Shown here piece after piece: positions 27,823-37,824 of a DNA stretch of 64,000 nt (its first letter is position 1; every line of letters begins with the position of its first letter). This DNA comes from Bacteroidota bacterium (GTDB taxonomy: Bacteria; Bacteroidota; Ignavibacteria; Kapaibacteriales; UBA2268). A program made the translations under genes and the position numbers. The stretch lies in contig SCSM01000027.1 in NCBI GenBank assembly GCA_004322215.1, positions 174,551 to 238,550 on the forward strand. The letters are read 5' to 3'. The notes beneath the pieces are model-generated. The model ran no database searches, was not told the DNA's origin, and saw only the letters and a list, made by a program, of their open reading frames with translations.

Positions 27823-27978
27823 ATGAAAAGGACATTTCAGCCAAGCAGAAGGAAGCGATTGAATGCGCATGGATTCAGGGCAAGAATGGCGACCAAAAAC
27901 GGGCGCAAGGTGCTGGCAAGCCGAAGGGCTAAAGGCAGGCATAAACTCACGGTCAGCGACGAAGGCAAGAAGGCGTAA
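27823..27978 (+). CDS. rpmH: Ribosomal protein L34
   Basis: This 51-residue very basic protein starts [20 protein letters not shown] and continues with [19 protein letters not shown], the universal L34 pattern. L34 is part of the 50S subunit. The C-terminal tail ([12 protein letters not shown]) is slightly longer than in E. coli. It heads the conserved rpmH-rnpA-yidD-yidC block. dnaA, often upstream in other bacteria, is not present here. Confidence 0.98.
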   Translation: MKRTFQPSRRKRLNAHGFRARMATKNGRKVLASRRAKGRHKLTVSDEGKKA

Positions 27979-27986
27979 TTAAAATA

Positions 27987-28042
27987 GTGCTAAGTGCTAA
28001 GTGTTAAGTGCTAAGTGTTAAGTGCTAAGTGTTGAGTGTTAA
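27987..28042 (+). repeat. Tandem array of eight 7-bp units (GTGYTRA)
   Basis: Eight contiguous heptamers, mostly alternating GTGCTAA and GTGTTAA with one GTGTTGA, begin eight bases after the rpmH stop. The array is in the 178-bp rpmH-rnpA spacer and is not translated. Copy number could vary by slippage. Confidence 0.95.
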
Positions 28043-28156
28043 CCTTCGATTACGCACCGGGTGATATGATTTTGAATTGAAGCCGAAAAGCATAAATTTT
28101 AGCATAGAGTCGCATAGAAGTAATAAGATTCGTGTATTTTTCCGCCGGTTATTAGA

Positions 28157-28567
28157 ATGATAAATCCAAAGTTACAGCCGGTAAAAGGCAAAAAGACATT
28201 TGACAGAATTTTCGCTTCAGCCAAAAGGTTTTACAACGATGAAGTGTGGGCAGTGATTTGCTTCAGGAAGGCGGATAATGAAAATCCGGTTATCAATTAT
28301 GCAGTCGTAGCCAGGAAAAAAGTTGCAAAGAAAGCCGTTATCAGGAACCGTATCAAACGATTGCTGAGAGAATCGCTGAGGAAAATATTTTTGGAATCGG
28401 AGGATGAAAAATTTAAGAACTCATTCGAGTACATAGTTGTCGGATGGAATTCTGCCCCCGAACACCCGATGCTGATTAAACTGAAAGATGTTAAGCCAAA
28501 AGTGAAATCCATATTGGAAAAAGCTTACAAGCAAAATTTGAATTTGACAGAAGGAAGAGAGAATTGA
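28157..28567 (+). CDS. rnpA: Ribonuclease P protein component
   Basis: This 136-residue basic protein is the protein subunit of RNase P, which matures the 5' ends of tRNAs with the M1 RNA. It carries the signature [20 protein letters not shown], including the RNR motif, and the N-terminal [11 protein letters not shown] pattern. Its stop overlaps the TTG start of yidD by four bases, implying coupled translation. The upstream spacer carries the heptamer array. Confidence 0.97.
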   Translation: MINPKLQPVKGKKTFDRIFASAKRFYNDEVWAVICFRKADNENPVINYAVVARKKVAKKAVIRNRIKRLLRESLRKIFLESEDEKFKNSFEYIVVGWNSAPEHPMLIKLKDVKPKVKSILEKAYKQNLNLTEGREN

Positions 28568-28812
28568 AATATTTATTAATATTCATAATCAGAATTTATA
28601 AGGTGATAGTATCACCTTTTTTTCCATCTTCATGCAGGTTCTATCCTTCGTGTTCGGATTACACATCGGAAGCAATTCACAAGCACGGTGCAATTGGAGG
28701 GAGCTGGCTCGGAATCAAGAGGATTGCTAAATGCCATCCATTCCATAAGGGAGGTTATGACCCTGTTCCCGAACACATACACCATAAACATTTACATTTG
28801 TCGAATGATTAA
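28564..28812 (+). CDS. yidD: Membrane protein insertion efficiency factor YidD
   Basis: This 82-residue protein starts at a TTG that overlaps the rnpA stop. It shows the family motifs [50 protein letters not shown], with the invariant Cys residues. YidD assists YidC-dependent insertion of inner-membrane proteins. The next gene, 14 bp downstream, is yidC, as in most bacteria. Confidence 0.97.
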   Translation: MKYLLIFIIRIYKVIVSPFFPSSCRFYPSCSDYTSEAIHKHGAIGGSWLGIKRIAKCHPFHKGGYDPVPEHIHHKHLHLSND

Positions 28813-28826
28813 TTAAATAGAATAAA

Positions 28827-30722
28827 ATGGATAAAAGAAGTATTCTCGGTTTTGCATTAATAATGGTTGTCGTTACAATCTGGCTGATATACAGTTCGGT
28901 AAACCAGCAACCGCCACCACTCAAAGAAGAAGATAAAGCAAAGGAAAGTACCACTTTCACTCAAAAGCCGGTTGAAGAAGAAAAGCCGTCCGAACCGATA
29001 GTAAAAGAAACTGCAATTGTACCAGATTCAGCAGACAAAATCGAGAAATACGGAACATTTGCTCCATTCACAAAAGGAAATGATGAATTCATTACTATCG
29101 AAAATGACCTTGTTAAAATAGTGTTTAGCAAGAAAGGTGCAACAATCAGGGGCTGGACACTGAAAAATTATAAAACATGGGATGGCAGACCGACACAGCT
29201 TATCTGGAATAAAGGCGGGGAGCTTTACATGACCTTTCTATCCAAAGAGAACAAGAAAATTGATACGAGGGATTTTTATTTCAATGTTAATAATACAAGC
29301 GGATATTACCGCCTCCATGGCAAGCAAACATTGACTCTGACTGCACGGATTGACCTTGGGAGGGATACATCCATAGTCAAGACATACAGGTTCTACGGGA
29401 ACAAATACCAGCTCGATGCCGATGTGTCGCTCAATAACATGGATTGGCTAATTCCGACACGCGGCTACAATTATATTTGGTCGGACGGATTGAGATACCA
29501 GGAGAAGAGTAGTGTTGACGAGTCGGGAGAAGCACTGGCAATGGCATCAATCAATGACGGTATAGAAGAAATCAATGCAAGCGGAACAGAGCCGGTAATA
29601 TCAAGTCCGCATGGCAACGTTGATTATGCCGCCGTCAAAACAAAATATTTCGGTGCTGCAATCATGCCTGAGCCGGAGGGTTCATTCGACGGCACTGTTG
29701 ACATGGTCGGAACCATGTACCATGCAAAAAACTCGGGTATGGTAGAGAAATACAATGTATCATTGAGAATACCATACAAGGAACAACAGAAGACGCAATC
29801 ATTCAGGATATACATAGGTCCGCTCGAATACGATTTGATGAAAGAGTACGGACTAATGGAAATGATGAATTTCGGTTGGAGATTTTTAGTCCGACCTATC
29901 GGAGAATACTTCATGCTGCCGATATTCAGGTTCATTTACGGATTGGTTGGCAATTTCGGAATCGCATTAATTTTATTTTCAGTGTTGATGAAGATACTGC
30001 TTCATCCGTTGTCAATCCAGCAGTTGCGTTCCGCACAGAAGATGAAGCTGCTGCAACCGGAAATGCAAAAAATAAGAGAAAAATTTCCAGACGACAATTC
30101 CGCACAGCAAAAGGAGACGATGAAGATGTACTCCGAATACGGGATTAATCCGATGGGAGGATGTTTGCCATTGCTGCTGCAGATGCCGATACTTTATGCA
30201 TTGTGGGCAGTGCTGAGGGTTGCAATCGACCTGCGACAGGCACCCTTCATTTTTTGGATTAATGATTTATCGCTGCCGGATACGATTTTCACCTTACCGT
30301 TTGTATTTCTCGGAATAAAGCACCTGTCGGGGTTGGCATTGTTGATGGGCATAACGATGTTCATTCAGCAAAAGATGACGGTTACAGACCCGAAGCAGAA
30401 AGCACTCGTTTACATGATGCCGGTTATGTTTACGCTTATGTTCTCGAATTTCCCGTCGGGATTGAATCTCTATTATTTCATGTTTAACCTTTTGAGCATA
30501 CTTCAGCAGGTATATATTAATAAATATTCGAGGAAGCGGCTGACACTTGCCGATTTGAAGAAGATGCCTAAGAAAGAGGGCTGGCTTCAGAAGAAGATGA
30601 GGGAAGCACAGGATATAGCCGAATCACGTGGGAAGTCGCTACCAAGCAAATACACAGACTCTCAACCGAGAAGAGACGGGAAACCGCAGCAGCAGAGACC
30701 GCAGAGAAAGAGGAAGAAGTAA
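28827..30722 (+). CDS. yidC: Membrane protein insertase YidC
   Basis: This 631-residue YidC/Oxa1-type insertase has an N-terminal anchor (about 7-24), a large periplasmic beta-domain to ~345, and the five-helix core from ~350 with FGIALILFSVLMKILLHPL, MGGCLPLLLQMPILYALWAVL and FPSGLNLYYFMFNLLSILQQ. A basic tail (SQPRRDGKPQQQRPQRKRKK) ends it. It inserts inner-membrane proteins alone or with Sec. Length fits the long Gram-negative type. It closes the rpmH-rnpA-yidD-yidC block. Confidence 0.97.
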   Translation: MDKRSILGFALIMVVVTIWLIYSSVNQQPPPLKEEDKAKESTTFTQKPVEEEKPSEPIVKETAIVPDSADKIEKYGTFAPFTKGNDEFITIENDLVKIVFSKKGATIRGWTLKNYKTWDGRPTQLIWNKGGELYMTFLSKENKKIDTRDFYFNVNNTSGYYRLHGKQTLTLTARIDLGRDTSIVKTYRFYGNKYQLDADVSLNNMDWLIPTRGYNYIWSDGLRYQEKSSVDESGEALAMASINDGIEEINASGTEPVISSPHGNVDYAAVKTKYFGAAIMPEPEGSFDGTVDMVGTMYHAKNSGMVEKYNVSLRIPYKEQQKTQSFRIYIGPLEYDLMKEYGLMEMMNFGWRFLVRPIGEYFMLPIFRFIYGLVGNFGIALILFSVLMKILLHPLSIQQLRSAQKMKLLQPEMQKIREKFPDDNSAQQKETMKMYSEYGINPMGGCLPLLLQMPILYALWAVLRVAIDLRQAPFIFWINDLSLPDTIFTLPFVFLGIKHLSGLALLMGITMFIQQKMTVTDPKQKALVYMMPVMFTLMFSNFPSGLNLYYFMFNLLSILQQVYINKYSRKRLTLADLKKMPKKEGWLQKKMREAQDIAESRGKSLPSKYTDSQPRRDGKPQQQRPQRKRKK

Positions 30723-30820
30723 TTACTTATAATTCACAATTAATAATTGGGAAGAAGAATTTTCAATATTTTAATTTTAAAATTTTGTTTCTCGCAGAGC
30801 CGCTGAGACGGAGAATAGCA

Positions 30821-30856
30821 CACAGATGAGACTGATGGAACTGAAGTTCACTGATT
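30821..30856. repeat. 36-bp dispersed repeat, copy 2
   Basis: It begins CACAGATGAGACTGATG and ends TTCACTGATT, matching 22910-22945 at 29 of 36 positions. It lies about 100 bp downstream of yidC in non-coding DNA. Confidence 0.55.
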
Positions 30857-30978
30857 TTTTTGTACACCTACTCCCGATGGATCGGGATTTCCGTTGCACT
30901 ACAACCTGACCCTTCCTCAAGGAAACGATTTACGATTTATAAATTACAAATGAAAAATTATGCGGGTAATGTGCTATG

Positions 30979-31137
30979 GATTCTGAAATAAATTCAGAAT
31001 GACAATTGGAGATTCTTGCTTTACTCAGAATGACAATCCAATGGATTCCTGCTTTCGCAGGAATGACAGTAAGGACTCAAGAATAATAATTAACGATTTG
31101 TGATTTATGAAAAGGATTCGACTTTGCTCAGAATGAC
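30979..31137. repeat. Cluster of four palindromic GGATTC...GAATGAC repeats
   Basis: Copies lie at about 30979-31004, 31008-31035, 31043-31068 and 31114-31137. Each starts GATTC and ends GAATGAC, with an inverted repeat between; for example TTCTGAA/TTCAGAA and TTCCTGC/GCAGGAA. Stem bases differ between copies but stay largely complementary, which points to selection for the hairpin. Further copies are at 34595-34621 and near 56300-56384. Confidence 0.8.
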
Positions 31138-31375
31138 TGTCATTCCATTTTACCAATTCCCATTTCCTAATTTCCATTTTTTGTTAGCATTTAAAATAAG
31201 TTTTTCGTAATTTTAATGGCAGCATAAAAATAACTTTCGTGAACTTATTTTGGTAAGTGTGAACGGATATTTTTACGTATTGATATATTGGTAATGAGAA
31301 TACAGATGCAATAATTGTGTCTGTAATACTTTTTGCATAATTTGAAAATTAATAAGTAAAAAAATATAAATTTTG

Positions 31376-34300
31376 ATGACAAAAAAGTTGTTCATATTCA
31401 TAGCCGCAATGCTGGTTCAGTCGCAAGCACTAATCCCGCAGACGGTGGAGCCACTCTATGATTATTCATCTTCTATTTATTCCCGAAGCAAAGAATTTGC
31501 GGACATCGGTTTAATCAGGAAATCGGAAACATCAATAATTGAAATTATTAAGCAAAGCAAATCATCTCCCGTTAAGGATAATGCCGAATTGCTGTATGCT
31601 TATAACGAATATATGACAAATAACATAAAGCTGGCAGATGCACGGCTTGAAAAGTTCATCAATGACCGCTCCAATTCTCCTCTGAAAACACAGGCGGCAA
31701 TGCTTAGAGCTTACTTTGCTTTCGATAATAAAAATTATACTAAGGCAGAAAAGCTGTTCGACGAAGCAAAAATAATTGCAGAGAAAGAGTTTGCACATAG
31801 AAATGACAGTGTGTATGTCCGATATGCCCATTCTGCATTGTACTGGCAGGCAACTTCGCTCTCACAGCAGGGGAAATACCAGGATGCAGAGCCGATTTAT
31901 TCCGAATGTTTCCAGAAATATCCCAATGAAGATTATGCAGACGATGCACTTTACTCTCTCGGGTTGATTGCCGAGACAAACGGCAGGCATGAGATTGCAT
32001 CGAATTATTATAATACGATTGCAAAAAAATATCCTTACACAAATACATTCGTTGCATCGAGAATTCGTGAGGCAAACAATAAATTGATTTTAAGAAATCC
32101 ATCCTCATCGATAATAATAATCGAAAATGTCGAGAATAAGCTTTCTCACATCAGGGACAAGGATTCAATCGGCTTGCTATATGAAGAACAGAGCTTTTCG
32201 GAACTCGCATCTGAGGATATACAGTACCTGAGAGTGGAAGCAGATAATTTATCGGGAAATTTCGATGATGCGGTAGTAATAGCAAAAAGCTTTCTGGAGA
32301 CTTTTGCAGAATCGCGTCTTACGAATTATGTCCGGCTCGGAGCCGGCTGGGCTTTGCTAAATCAAGGCAGAAACCTGGAAGCAATTAAATATTACGATGA
32401 TATTTTGAATGACCAGGTAGAGAGCGATAATAATTTAAAATCGACAGCAATGCTTTACCGGCTTGTTGCACTGAAGCGAAGCGGTGACCCGGTAGGTGCG
32501 AAGAAGGGTTTGCTGGCACTTTCGGTACAACCGAATTATCCTTTCCTGGCACAGGTTCTACTGGAATTGGGACAGATTTATTATGAAGAAGGCGATTATG
32601 AATCAGCACAAAAGATACTGGAGCATGCAGAACGTGAATCGAGGGATGCGGTTGCATCCGTCAGGATTCATCTACTGCTCGGAGCGACTTATATCGAATT
32701 GAACATGTGGGATAAAGCAGCGTCTGAGTACAAGGATGCAAGACAGATTGCATTGAAAAGCTCCCCTGTATTCATGCCAAACCGGGATTGGTATATTGCA
32801 GAATCAAGATTGAAAGAGGGAATATCGCTTGTCAAAAGCCATAGAAATTCAGCAGCCATTCCAGTATTAAATTCATTTATTGCAGAAAACAAAAAAGACA
32901 ATAGGATGGACGAAGCAACTTTTTGGCTGGCAGAAGCATATTACAGGTCTGATTTGCTAAGGAATGCATCGGATACGTATGATAATTTGCTGGAACAATT
33001 TCCGAATACAGTCAGGCGTGAGGAAGCATTGTATGGGCAGGGCTGGTCTTATTTCCGTTTGAAAAGATTCGACAAATCATCGGCAATATTCGATAAATTA
33101 ATCAAAGAATTTCAAGATACGAAATTCGGTCTGGAGGTGCTTTCGAGGCAGGGTGACGGGTATTATATAACTAAGAATTTCAAGCAGGCGGCAGCAACTT
33201 ATGAGAAGGCAGCATCGCTTTATCCGAATACCGAAGACGGGCAGTACTGTGCATACCAGATGTGTCATGCACTTTACAGGCAGGGAGAAATGGAAGAAGC
33301 GGTAACTAACCTGATAGGATTTGTAAGGAAATATCCTTCGTCGTCATACGCTCCTTATGCTCTGTATCTTAACGGGTGGATTCGTTTCCAGCAGCAGAAA
33401 TACGGTGAGGCAATAGACAATTACAAGTATTTGCTACAAGCGTATCCACAGGCGGGATTAGTGCCGAGAACATATTATGCAATCGGCGATGCTTATTATA
33501 ATATGGGAAATTTTGAATCGGCTATTGCATATTATAAAGTTGTAATCGAGTCCTATCCGAGCAGTCCTCTTGCACCGGAGGCGATGAAGAGCATGCAGTA
33601 TTGTCTGACAGCATTGGGCAGGAATGAAGAGGCGATGAAGTTAGCCGATACATTTATCGAGACAAATCCGACATCACCTTTTGCAGAAGAATTCAGGTTC
33701 AAAAAAGCGGAGATGTTTTATACCGGAAAAAATTATGCTGATGCAATCAGCGAGTACCAGAATTTCATCAAGAGTCATCCCGAAAGCGAACGCAATGCAG
33801 AAGCGATGTATTGGATGGGCAAGAGCTATGTAAACCAGGGTGACTTCGACAAAGCAGAGCAGGCATTCGACGAAATAATGACCAAATATCCCAAGAGCGA
33901 ATTTGCACCGTTGAGCATGCTGGAACACGGCTTGCTGAAAAAGCAGATGAACCAGGTAGTAGGTGCGGATTCTATTTTCAGGAAATTGCAAGAGCTTTTC
34001 CCTGAGCATGATGCCGCAGGACAGGCAGGATTCGAACGTGCGGTCATCCGTCTTGCAATAGGTGATACGGTGAAGGCGATGAAAATATTCAGAGACATAT
34101 CTGAAAAATTCAGAGGACAGGAATACGGCGACCAGAGCCGTTACCAGATTGCAATGTATTTTCGCCAGCAGAATATGATGGATTCTGCAATGGCAGAATT
34201 TGAAATACTTGCATCGAATATGGATAATCCTTTGCTCGCAGCCGAAGCACAGTTCAGGATTGGCGAGATATGGATGCTTAGCAAAAATTATGAAAAGGCA

Positions 34301-34501
34301 TCGGAGGCATTCGCACTCGTAAGAGACAGATTCACAGGACAGGAGGATTGGTTCACAAAATCTTTATTAAATCTCGGAGAATGTTATGAACAGCTTGGCA
34401 ACACCGACAGTGCTGCCGAAGTGTATCAGTCGATTATTTCACTTAGAGGCGACGATGATTTTGGCAAGACAGCAAAAAACAGGTTGAAGAGATTGAGGTA
34501 G
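31376..34501 (+). CDS. Large periplasmic TPR-repeat protein
   Basis: This 1041-residue protein (ATG at 31376; a TTG one codon earlier is less likely) has a short signal peptide (MTKKLFIFIAAMLVQSQALI). It is then almost entirely TPR units with A-x-Y-x-A/G-x-x-Y and YP spacers (KYPNEDYADDALYSLG, SYPSSPLAPEAMKSMQYCL, KYPKSEFAPLSMLEHG). The pattern resembles YbgF/BamD-type outer-membrane assembly TPRs. It probably scaffolds an envelope complex. It is the first of five same-strand genes with small gaps: TPR, barrel, SPOR, TonB, small membrane protein. Confidence 0.85.
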   Translation: MTKKLFIFIAAMLVQSQALIPQTVEPLYDYSSSIYSRSKEFADIGLIRKSETSIIEIIKQSKSSPVKDNAELLYAYNEYMTNNIKLADARLEKFINDRSNSPLKTQAAMLRAYFAFDNKNYTKAEKLFDEAKIIAEKEFAHRNDSVYVRYAHSALYWQATSLSQQGKYQDAEPIYSECFQKYPNEDYADDALYSLGLIAETNGRHEIASNYYNTIAKKYPYTNTFVASRIREANNKLILRNPSSSIIIIENVENKLSHIRDKDSIGLLYEEQSFSELASEDIQYLRVEADNLSGNFDDAVVIAKSFLETFAESRLTNYVRLGAGWALLNQGRNLEAIKYYDDILNDQVESDNNLKSTAMLYRLVALKRSGDPVGAKKGLLALSVQPNYPFLAQVLLELGQIYYEEGDYESAQKILEHAERESRDAVASVRIHLLLGATYIELNMWDKAASEYKDARQIALKSSPVFMPNRDWYIAESRLKEGISLVKSHRNSAAIPVLNSFIAENKKDNRMDEATFWLAEAYYRSDLLRNASDTYDNLLEQFPNTVRREEALYGQGWSYFRLKRFDKSSAIFDKLIKEFQDTKFGLEVLSRQGDGYYITKNFKQAAATYEKAASLYPNTEDGQYCAYQMCHALYRQGEMEEAVTNLIGFVRKYPSSSYAPYALYLNGWIRFQQQKYGEAIDNYKYLLQAYPQAGLVPRTYYAIGDAYYNMGNFESAIAYYKVVIESYPSSPLAPEAMKSMQYCLTALGRNEEAMKLADTFIETNPTSPFAEEFRFKKAEMFYTGKNYADAISEYQNFIKSHPESERNAEAMYWMGKSYVNQGDFDKAEQAFDEIMTKYPKSEFAPLSMLEHGLLKKQMNQVVGADSIFRKLQELFPEHDAAGQAGFERAVIRLAIGDTVKAMKIFRDISEKFRGQEYGDQSRYQIAMYFRQQNMMDSAMAEFEILASNMDNPLLAAEAQFRIGEIWMLSKNYEKASEAFALVRDRFTGQEDWFTKSLLNLGECYEQLGNTDSAAEVYQSIISLRGDDDFGKTAKNRLKRLR

Positions 34502-34518
34502 AAGTTTATAAACAATTT

Positions 34519-36201
34519 ATGGCAACTAAAATTATAAATAGTAGAAATTGTAATACCGGGAGAAGTAGAAGCATCTATGATAAAAGTTTGCTATGGATCC
34601 CGAATAAATTTCGGAATGACATTTTATTTACAATTTTAATAATTTCAATTGTACTTACACCAACAATGCAATTGCCTGCACAGGAGAGCAATACAAAGCC
34701 GCTTGAATTGCCTAATTTCATCATAGAAGGTAAAGAGCAATTGAACATACGTACAGGTATTAAGCAATTTCCCGATAAACCCGGTTTACTAACAAAAACG
34801 GAACTCGATTCGATAAATTCGTTAGAGAAAAGACAATCATTGCTTTTGCCACCCGAGCCGCTTCCCGAAAGGATAATGCATTCAATTTACAGGAAAGGTT
34901 ATTTGACAGCAGATTTCGGGAGCTTCACTTCGGCAAATGCCGAAGCCGGTTACGAAATGAAAGCCGGCGATTATGACATCTTCGGCAATGCCGGATTCAA
35001 TTACAGTTCAGGGCATATTGACAAAGCCGGTTACGACAAAGCATATTTGAGTCTGAATGCAGATTATATTGCAGATGAAAAGTACTGGATTTTCGGTGGA
35101 AGTAAAACGAGGACAAATTTGTTCTTTAAAAACATGGATTATTATTTGTATTCTGTACAAAACCCTCAGAAAAGAAACACAATTAATTTAGATTTAAAAT
35201 TAGAGACCGACGGGAATTACGAGGGCTTTTCATTCAATACCGGAGCTAATTTCCGAATGTTGCAGCTTAAACAGGATTCATCCAGGTCGTTCGACAATGC
35301 TGTATGCGGTTTCATATCCGTGAAAAATTTATCGAATGATTACGAACTTGGGGGAAATTTACTTATTGATTTACATTCAGTCAGGGGGAACGGCACTCAT
35401 TTTATTCAAGCAGATTTGTTCGGAACATATATTCACGAAAACTTTTCATTGAATGCAAAGGCAGGGGTTCAGAGTGTTAATACTTCAAATGAAATAGCAA
35501 GATTAGGTTTACTCGCAGAAGGTGTAATGGAGTTTCGATTAAGCGATATGTTTACAGCCAGGGGGAATGTTTTAATCGGAATGGGAAATAATTCGTTGAG
35601 GGATTTAATCATGGAAAATCCATACACGGACAATTATGCAGAGATTGATTTTGCATATTATCTTCCTTCATTAAGAGGGAGCATAGTAATTCATCCGAAT
35701 GAAGAGGTTACGGCAGAAGCGGGGATATCACTTGCAATGATACAACGAAATCCTGTATTCACAGACACAAACGGAGGTGCTTTCGCAGTCAATTATACTG
35801 ATGTTACAAAGCTTGAAGCTTTCGGAGAATTATACTATAATTTAAGCAGCCAGGATTTGCTAATCGCAAATGCAACATTGGAACAATCCAAGCTCGAAAA
35901 CGGAAAAGTTGTGCCATACTCCATACCCTTGAAATTTGCACTCGATTATAACCGTAAGTGGTTGAAAAACTTTGGCACACAAATTGGTATTTTTTATATA
36001 GGAGAAAGATTTTCTGATATACAAAATCAGAAAAAGTTAAATTCGTATATTGATTTACGGTTTAAAGCCGATTATAATGCATCAGAAGATATAAATATAT
36101 ATCTACGGCTTGAGAACCTGATGAATAGCAATATTTGGATATGGAATGGGTATAAAGAGCGCGGGTTATTTTTAGCAGGTGGTGTTTTGTTCAAATTTTA
36201 G
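34519..36201 (+). CDS. Outer-membrane beta-barrel protein of the TPR-TonB operon
   Basis: This 560-residue frame has a hydrophobic export signal at ~35-54 (FTILIISIVLTPTMQLPAQ), then alternating beta strands ending in Phe (ERGLFLAGGVLFKF), as in TonB-linked or porin barrels. Residues ~40-90 include a short PNFIIEGKEQLNI plug-like segment. No classical plug domain is evident. The first ~33 codons have no ribosome site and contain a dispersed hairpin repeat (34595-34621), so the true start is uncertain and may be a non-ATG codon such as TTG at 34588. It follows the TPR gene by 17 bp. Confidence 0.7.
   Translation: MATKIINSRNCNTGRSRSIYDKSLLWIPNKFRNDILFTILIISIVLTPTMQLPAQESNTKPLELPNFIIEGKEQLNIRTGIKQFPDKPGLLTKTELDSINSLEKRQSLLLPPEPLPERIMHSIYRKGYLTADFGSFTSANAEAGYEMKAGDYDIFGNAGFNYSSGHIDKAGYDKAYLSLNADYIADEKYWIFGGSKTRTNLFFKNMDYYLYSVQNPQKRNTINLDLKLETDGNYEGFSFNTGANFRMLQLKQDSSRSFDNAVCGFISVKNLSNDYELGGNLLIDLHSVRGNGTHFIQADLFGTYIHENFSLNAKAGVQSVNTSNEIARLGLLAEGVMEFRLSDMFTARGNVLIGMGNNSLRDLIMENPYTDNYAEIDFAYYLPSLRGSIVIHPNEEVTAEAGISLAMIQRNPVFTDTNGGAFAVNYTDVTKLEAFGELYYNLSSQDLLIANATLEQSKLENGKVVPYSIPLKFALDYNRKWLKNFGTQIGIFYIGERFSDIQNQKKLNSYIDLRFKADYNASEDINIYLRLENLMNSNIWIWNGYKERGLFLAGGVLFKF
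34595..34621 (+). repeat. GAATGACA hairpin repeat inside the 5' end of the barrel gene
   Basis: The sequence GGATCCCGAATAAATTTCGG followed by AATGACA closely matches the copy at 30979. The shared bases begin upstream (TGCTATGGAT in both). It is read through as part of the annotated frame just before the signal peptide. Confidence 0.75.
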
Positions 36202-36210
36202 AGGGTAAAG

Positions 36211-37809
36211 ATGCCTGAATTAGACGATAACAATCTTCGCGAGGAAGAGCAGTCGGGTTTTCAGCCGGGGACACCTGATGATGAGTCTTTCCTTCTTGAG
36301 GATAAGGAGGAATATCCCGGAGAACTACCTGAAGGTACCAGCACCGACAAATCAACGGCAGAAGAAATTACTTCAGCCGGAGAAACCAAAATCGGAGGCA
36401 TAAAAGTTACCGAAGCCGAACAAATCGAAGTTCCCAAAGAGGGCACGGTGTGGGATTTATTCGATAGTAAAAAGCCGGAGGGTGAGGAAGAAGTTATAGC
36501 AGGGACGTTGCCACCCGATGAAAAGCCAATCGGAATAATCGCTGAAACCGAAGAAACCGAAGAATCATTGCCTGCACCTGAACGAATTGAACTTGAAAAA
36601 GAAGAAGAGCCGGTTTCATTAGATAAGTTAACATCCGAACCGGAGAAAACTATAACTACACCTGCTTCCGATGAGGGATTAGGTGAAGAAGAATTGCCGC
36701 TTAAATCAGAGGAATCAAGCGAAGAGCCTGAACAAATACCTGAAGAGCCGGTAAAAATTGACGAAGACCTTGCCGCATTAATACAAGAAGATTTACAAAA
36801 AGCAAAGAAGCGTGCAGAAAAAGTAGAAGCACCGAAAGAAGAGATACAACAACCGATTCAGCCAACAGAAGAAGAAATGCAGCAAAAGCTGGAACAGTTC
36901 AAACCGGTAGAGGAAAAAGGCGACACGGATATGATTGACCTGATGAAGGTTGGTGCAGGCGAGCCGGCAATTTCCGAAATCGAAGATGCAAAAGCTGTTG
37001 AAGAAGTTGTGGAAGAAGCCCCGACGCCACCGCCAGCAGAAATTCCTCCCCCACCTGTCGAGGAAAAGAAGGAAGTGAAAGAGGAGAAAGAGAAAAAGAG
37101 AATAATTTTGCCGTGGAAGAAAATCGGATTATCTGCTGCGGCAGTTATTTTACTCGCAGCTATTGGAATCGGCGGCTATTATTTATTGTGGGATAAAATT
37201 TTCCCGGCAAAAGGAAAAAAACCGGAAATAGCAGAAGTAAAACAAAAGCCAAAGGAAATTAAAAAAGCAGTACCTCCTAAAGTTGTTCCTAAAGTGGATA
37301 GTGCCGTTACTCCAACGGCTGAAGTCAAAGAAACAAAGAGAGAGCCGGACGTATCCGTAACTGCACTCGATATTGCTGAAAAAGAAAGGAAAAAGCCAAA
37401 ACCGGCTATCATCGAGAAACCAAAACCGAATATTGTAGAAAAATCAAAACCGGTGATAGTTGAAAAGCCGAAACCGGTTGTCGTAGAAAAACCAAAGCCG
37501 GTTGAAGAAAAACCTAAACCGGTTATAGCATCGAATGAAAAGAAACCTGAAACAAAAGCGACAGTAATACCTTATGAAAAGAAGAATGTATTCACTGTGC
37601 AGGTTTATACGAGTCCATCGAAAGATGATGCAGAGGATTGGATGAAAATTCTCAGGAGAAAAAATATTAACGGGTTTATTTCGACTCAAAAGATGAGAGA
37701 CAAAGTTTGGTACAGGGTCAGATTCGGATTCTACGACACGAGGGAAGAAGCGCGTGCAGCAGCGGAAAAGCTCGGATTCGACCAGGTTTGGATTGACCAG
37801 ATAAGATAA
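36211..37809 (+). CDS. SPOR-domain inner-membrane protein
   Basis: This 532-residue protein has a long acidic, Glu/Pro-rich cytoplasmic part (1-300), one transmembrane helix at ~309-328 (IGLSAAAVILLAAIGIGGYY) and a periplasmic linker with repeats of EKPKPVIV/VVVEKPKPV. A C-terminal SPOR domain of ~70 residues follows (VFTVQVYTSPSKDDAEDWM ... WYRVRFGFYDTREEARAAAE). SPOR domains bind denuded peptidoglycan at division sites. GAGGG precedes the ATG, and the gene lies 10 bp behind the barrel gene and 15 bp before tonB, linking it to this envelope operon. Confidence 0.9.
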   Translation: MPELDDNNLREEEQSGFQPGTPDDESFLLEDKEEYPGELPEGTSTDKSTAEEITSAGETKIGGIKVTEAEQIEVPKEGTVWDLFDSKKPEGEEEVIAGTLPPDEKPIGIIAETEETEESLPAPERIELEKEEEPVSLDKLTSEPEKTITTPASDEGLGEEELPLKSEESSEEPEQIPEEPVKIDEDLAALIQEDLQKAKKRAEKVEAPKEEIQQPIQPTEEEMQQKLEQFKPVEEKGDTDMIDLMKVGAGEPAISEIEDAKAVEEVVEEAPTPPPAEIPPPPVEEKKEVKEEKEKKRIILPWKKIGLSAAAVILLAAIGIGGYYLLWDKIFPAKGKKPEIAEVKQKPKEIKKAVPPKVVPKVDSAVTPTAEVKETKREPDVSVTALDIAEKERKKPKPAIIEKPKPNIVEKSKPVIVEKPKPVVVEKPKPVEEKPKPVIASNEKKPETKATVIPYEKKNVFTVQVYTSPSKDDAEDWMKILRRKNINGFISTQKMRDKVWYRVRFGFYDTREEARAAAEKLGFDQVWIDQIR

Positions 37810-37824
37810 ACAGGAGAAATTATA

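Larger units (their letters stand above)
30723..31375. other. 650-bp non-coding region rich in dispersed repeats
   Basis: No gene is seen. The region contains the second copy of the 36-bp repeat (30821-30856), a TCCCGAT/ATCGGGA hairpin (30872-30887), and four hairpin repeats ending in GAATGAC (30979-31137). It also has a stretch reading CTCGCAGAGCCGCTGAGACG near 30792. It is a repeat sink between yidC and the TPR operon; the promoter of the latter probably lies in its last 150 bases. Confidence 0.7.

Noticed and set aside
27987..28042. CRISPR array
   Set aside because: Units are contiguous 7-mers without spacers.
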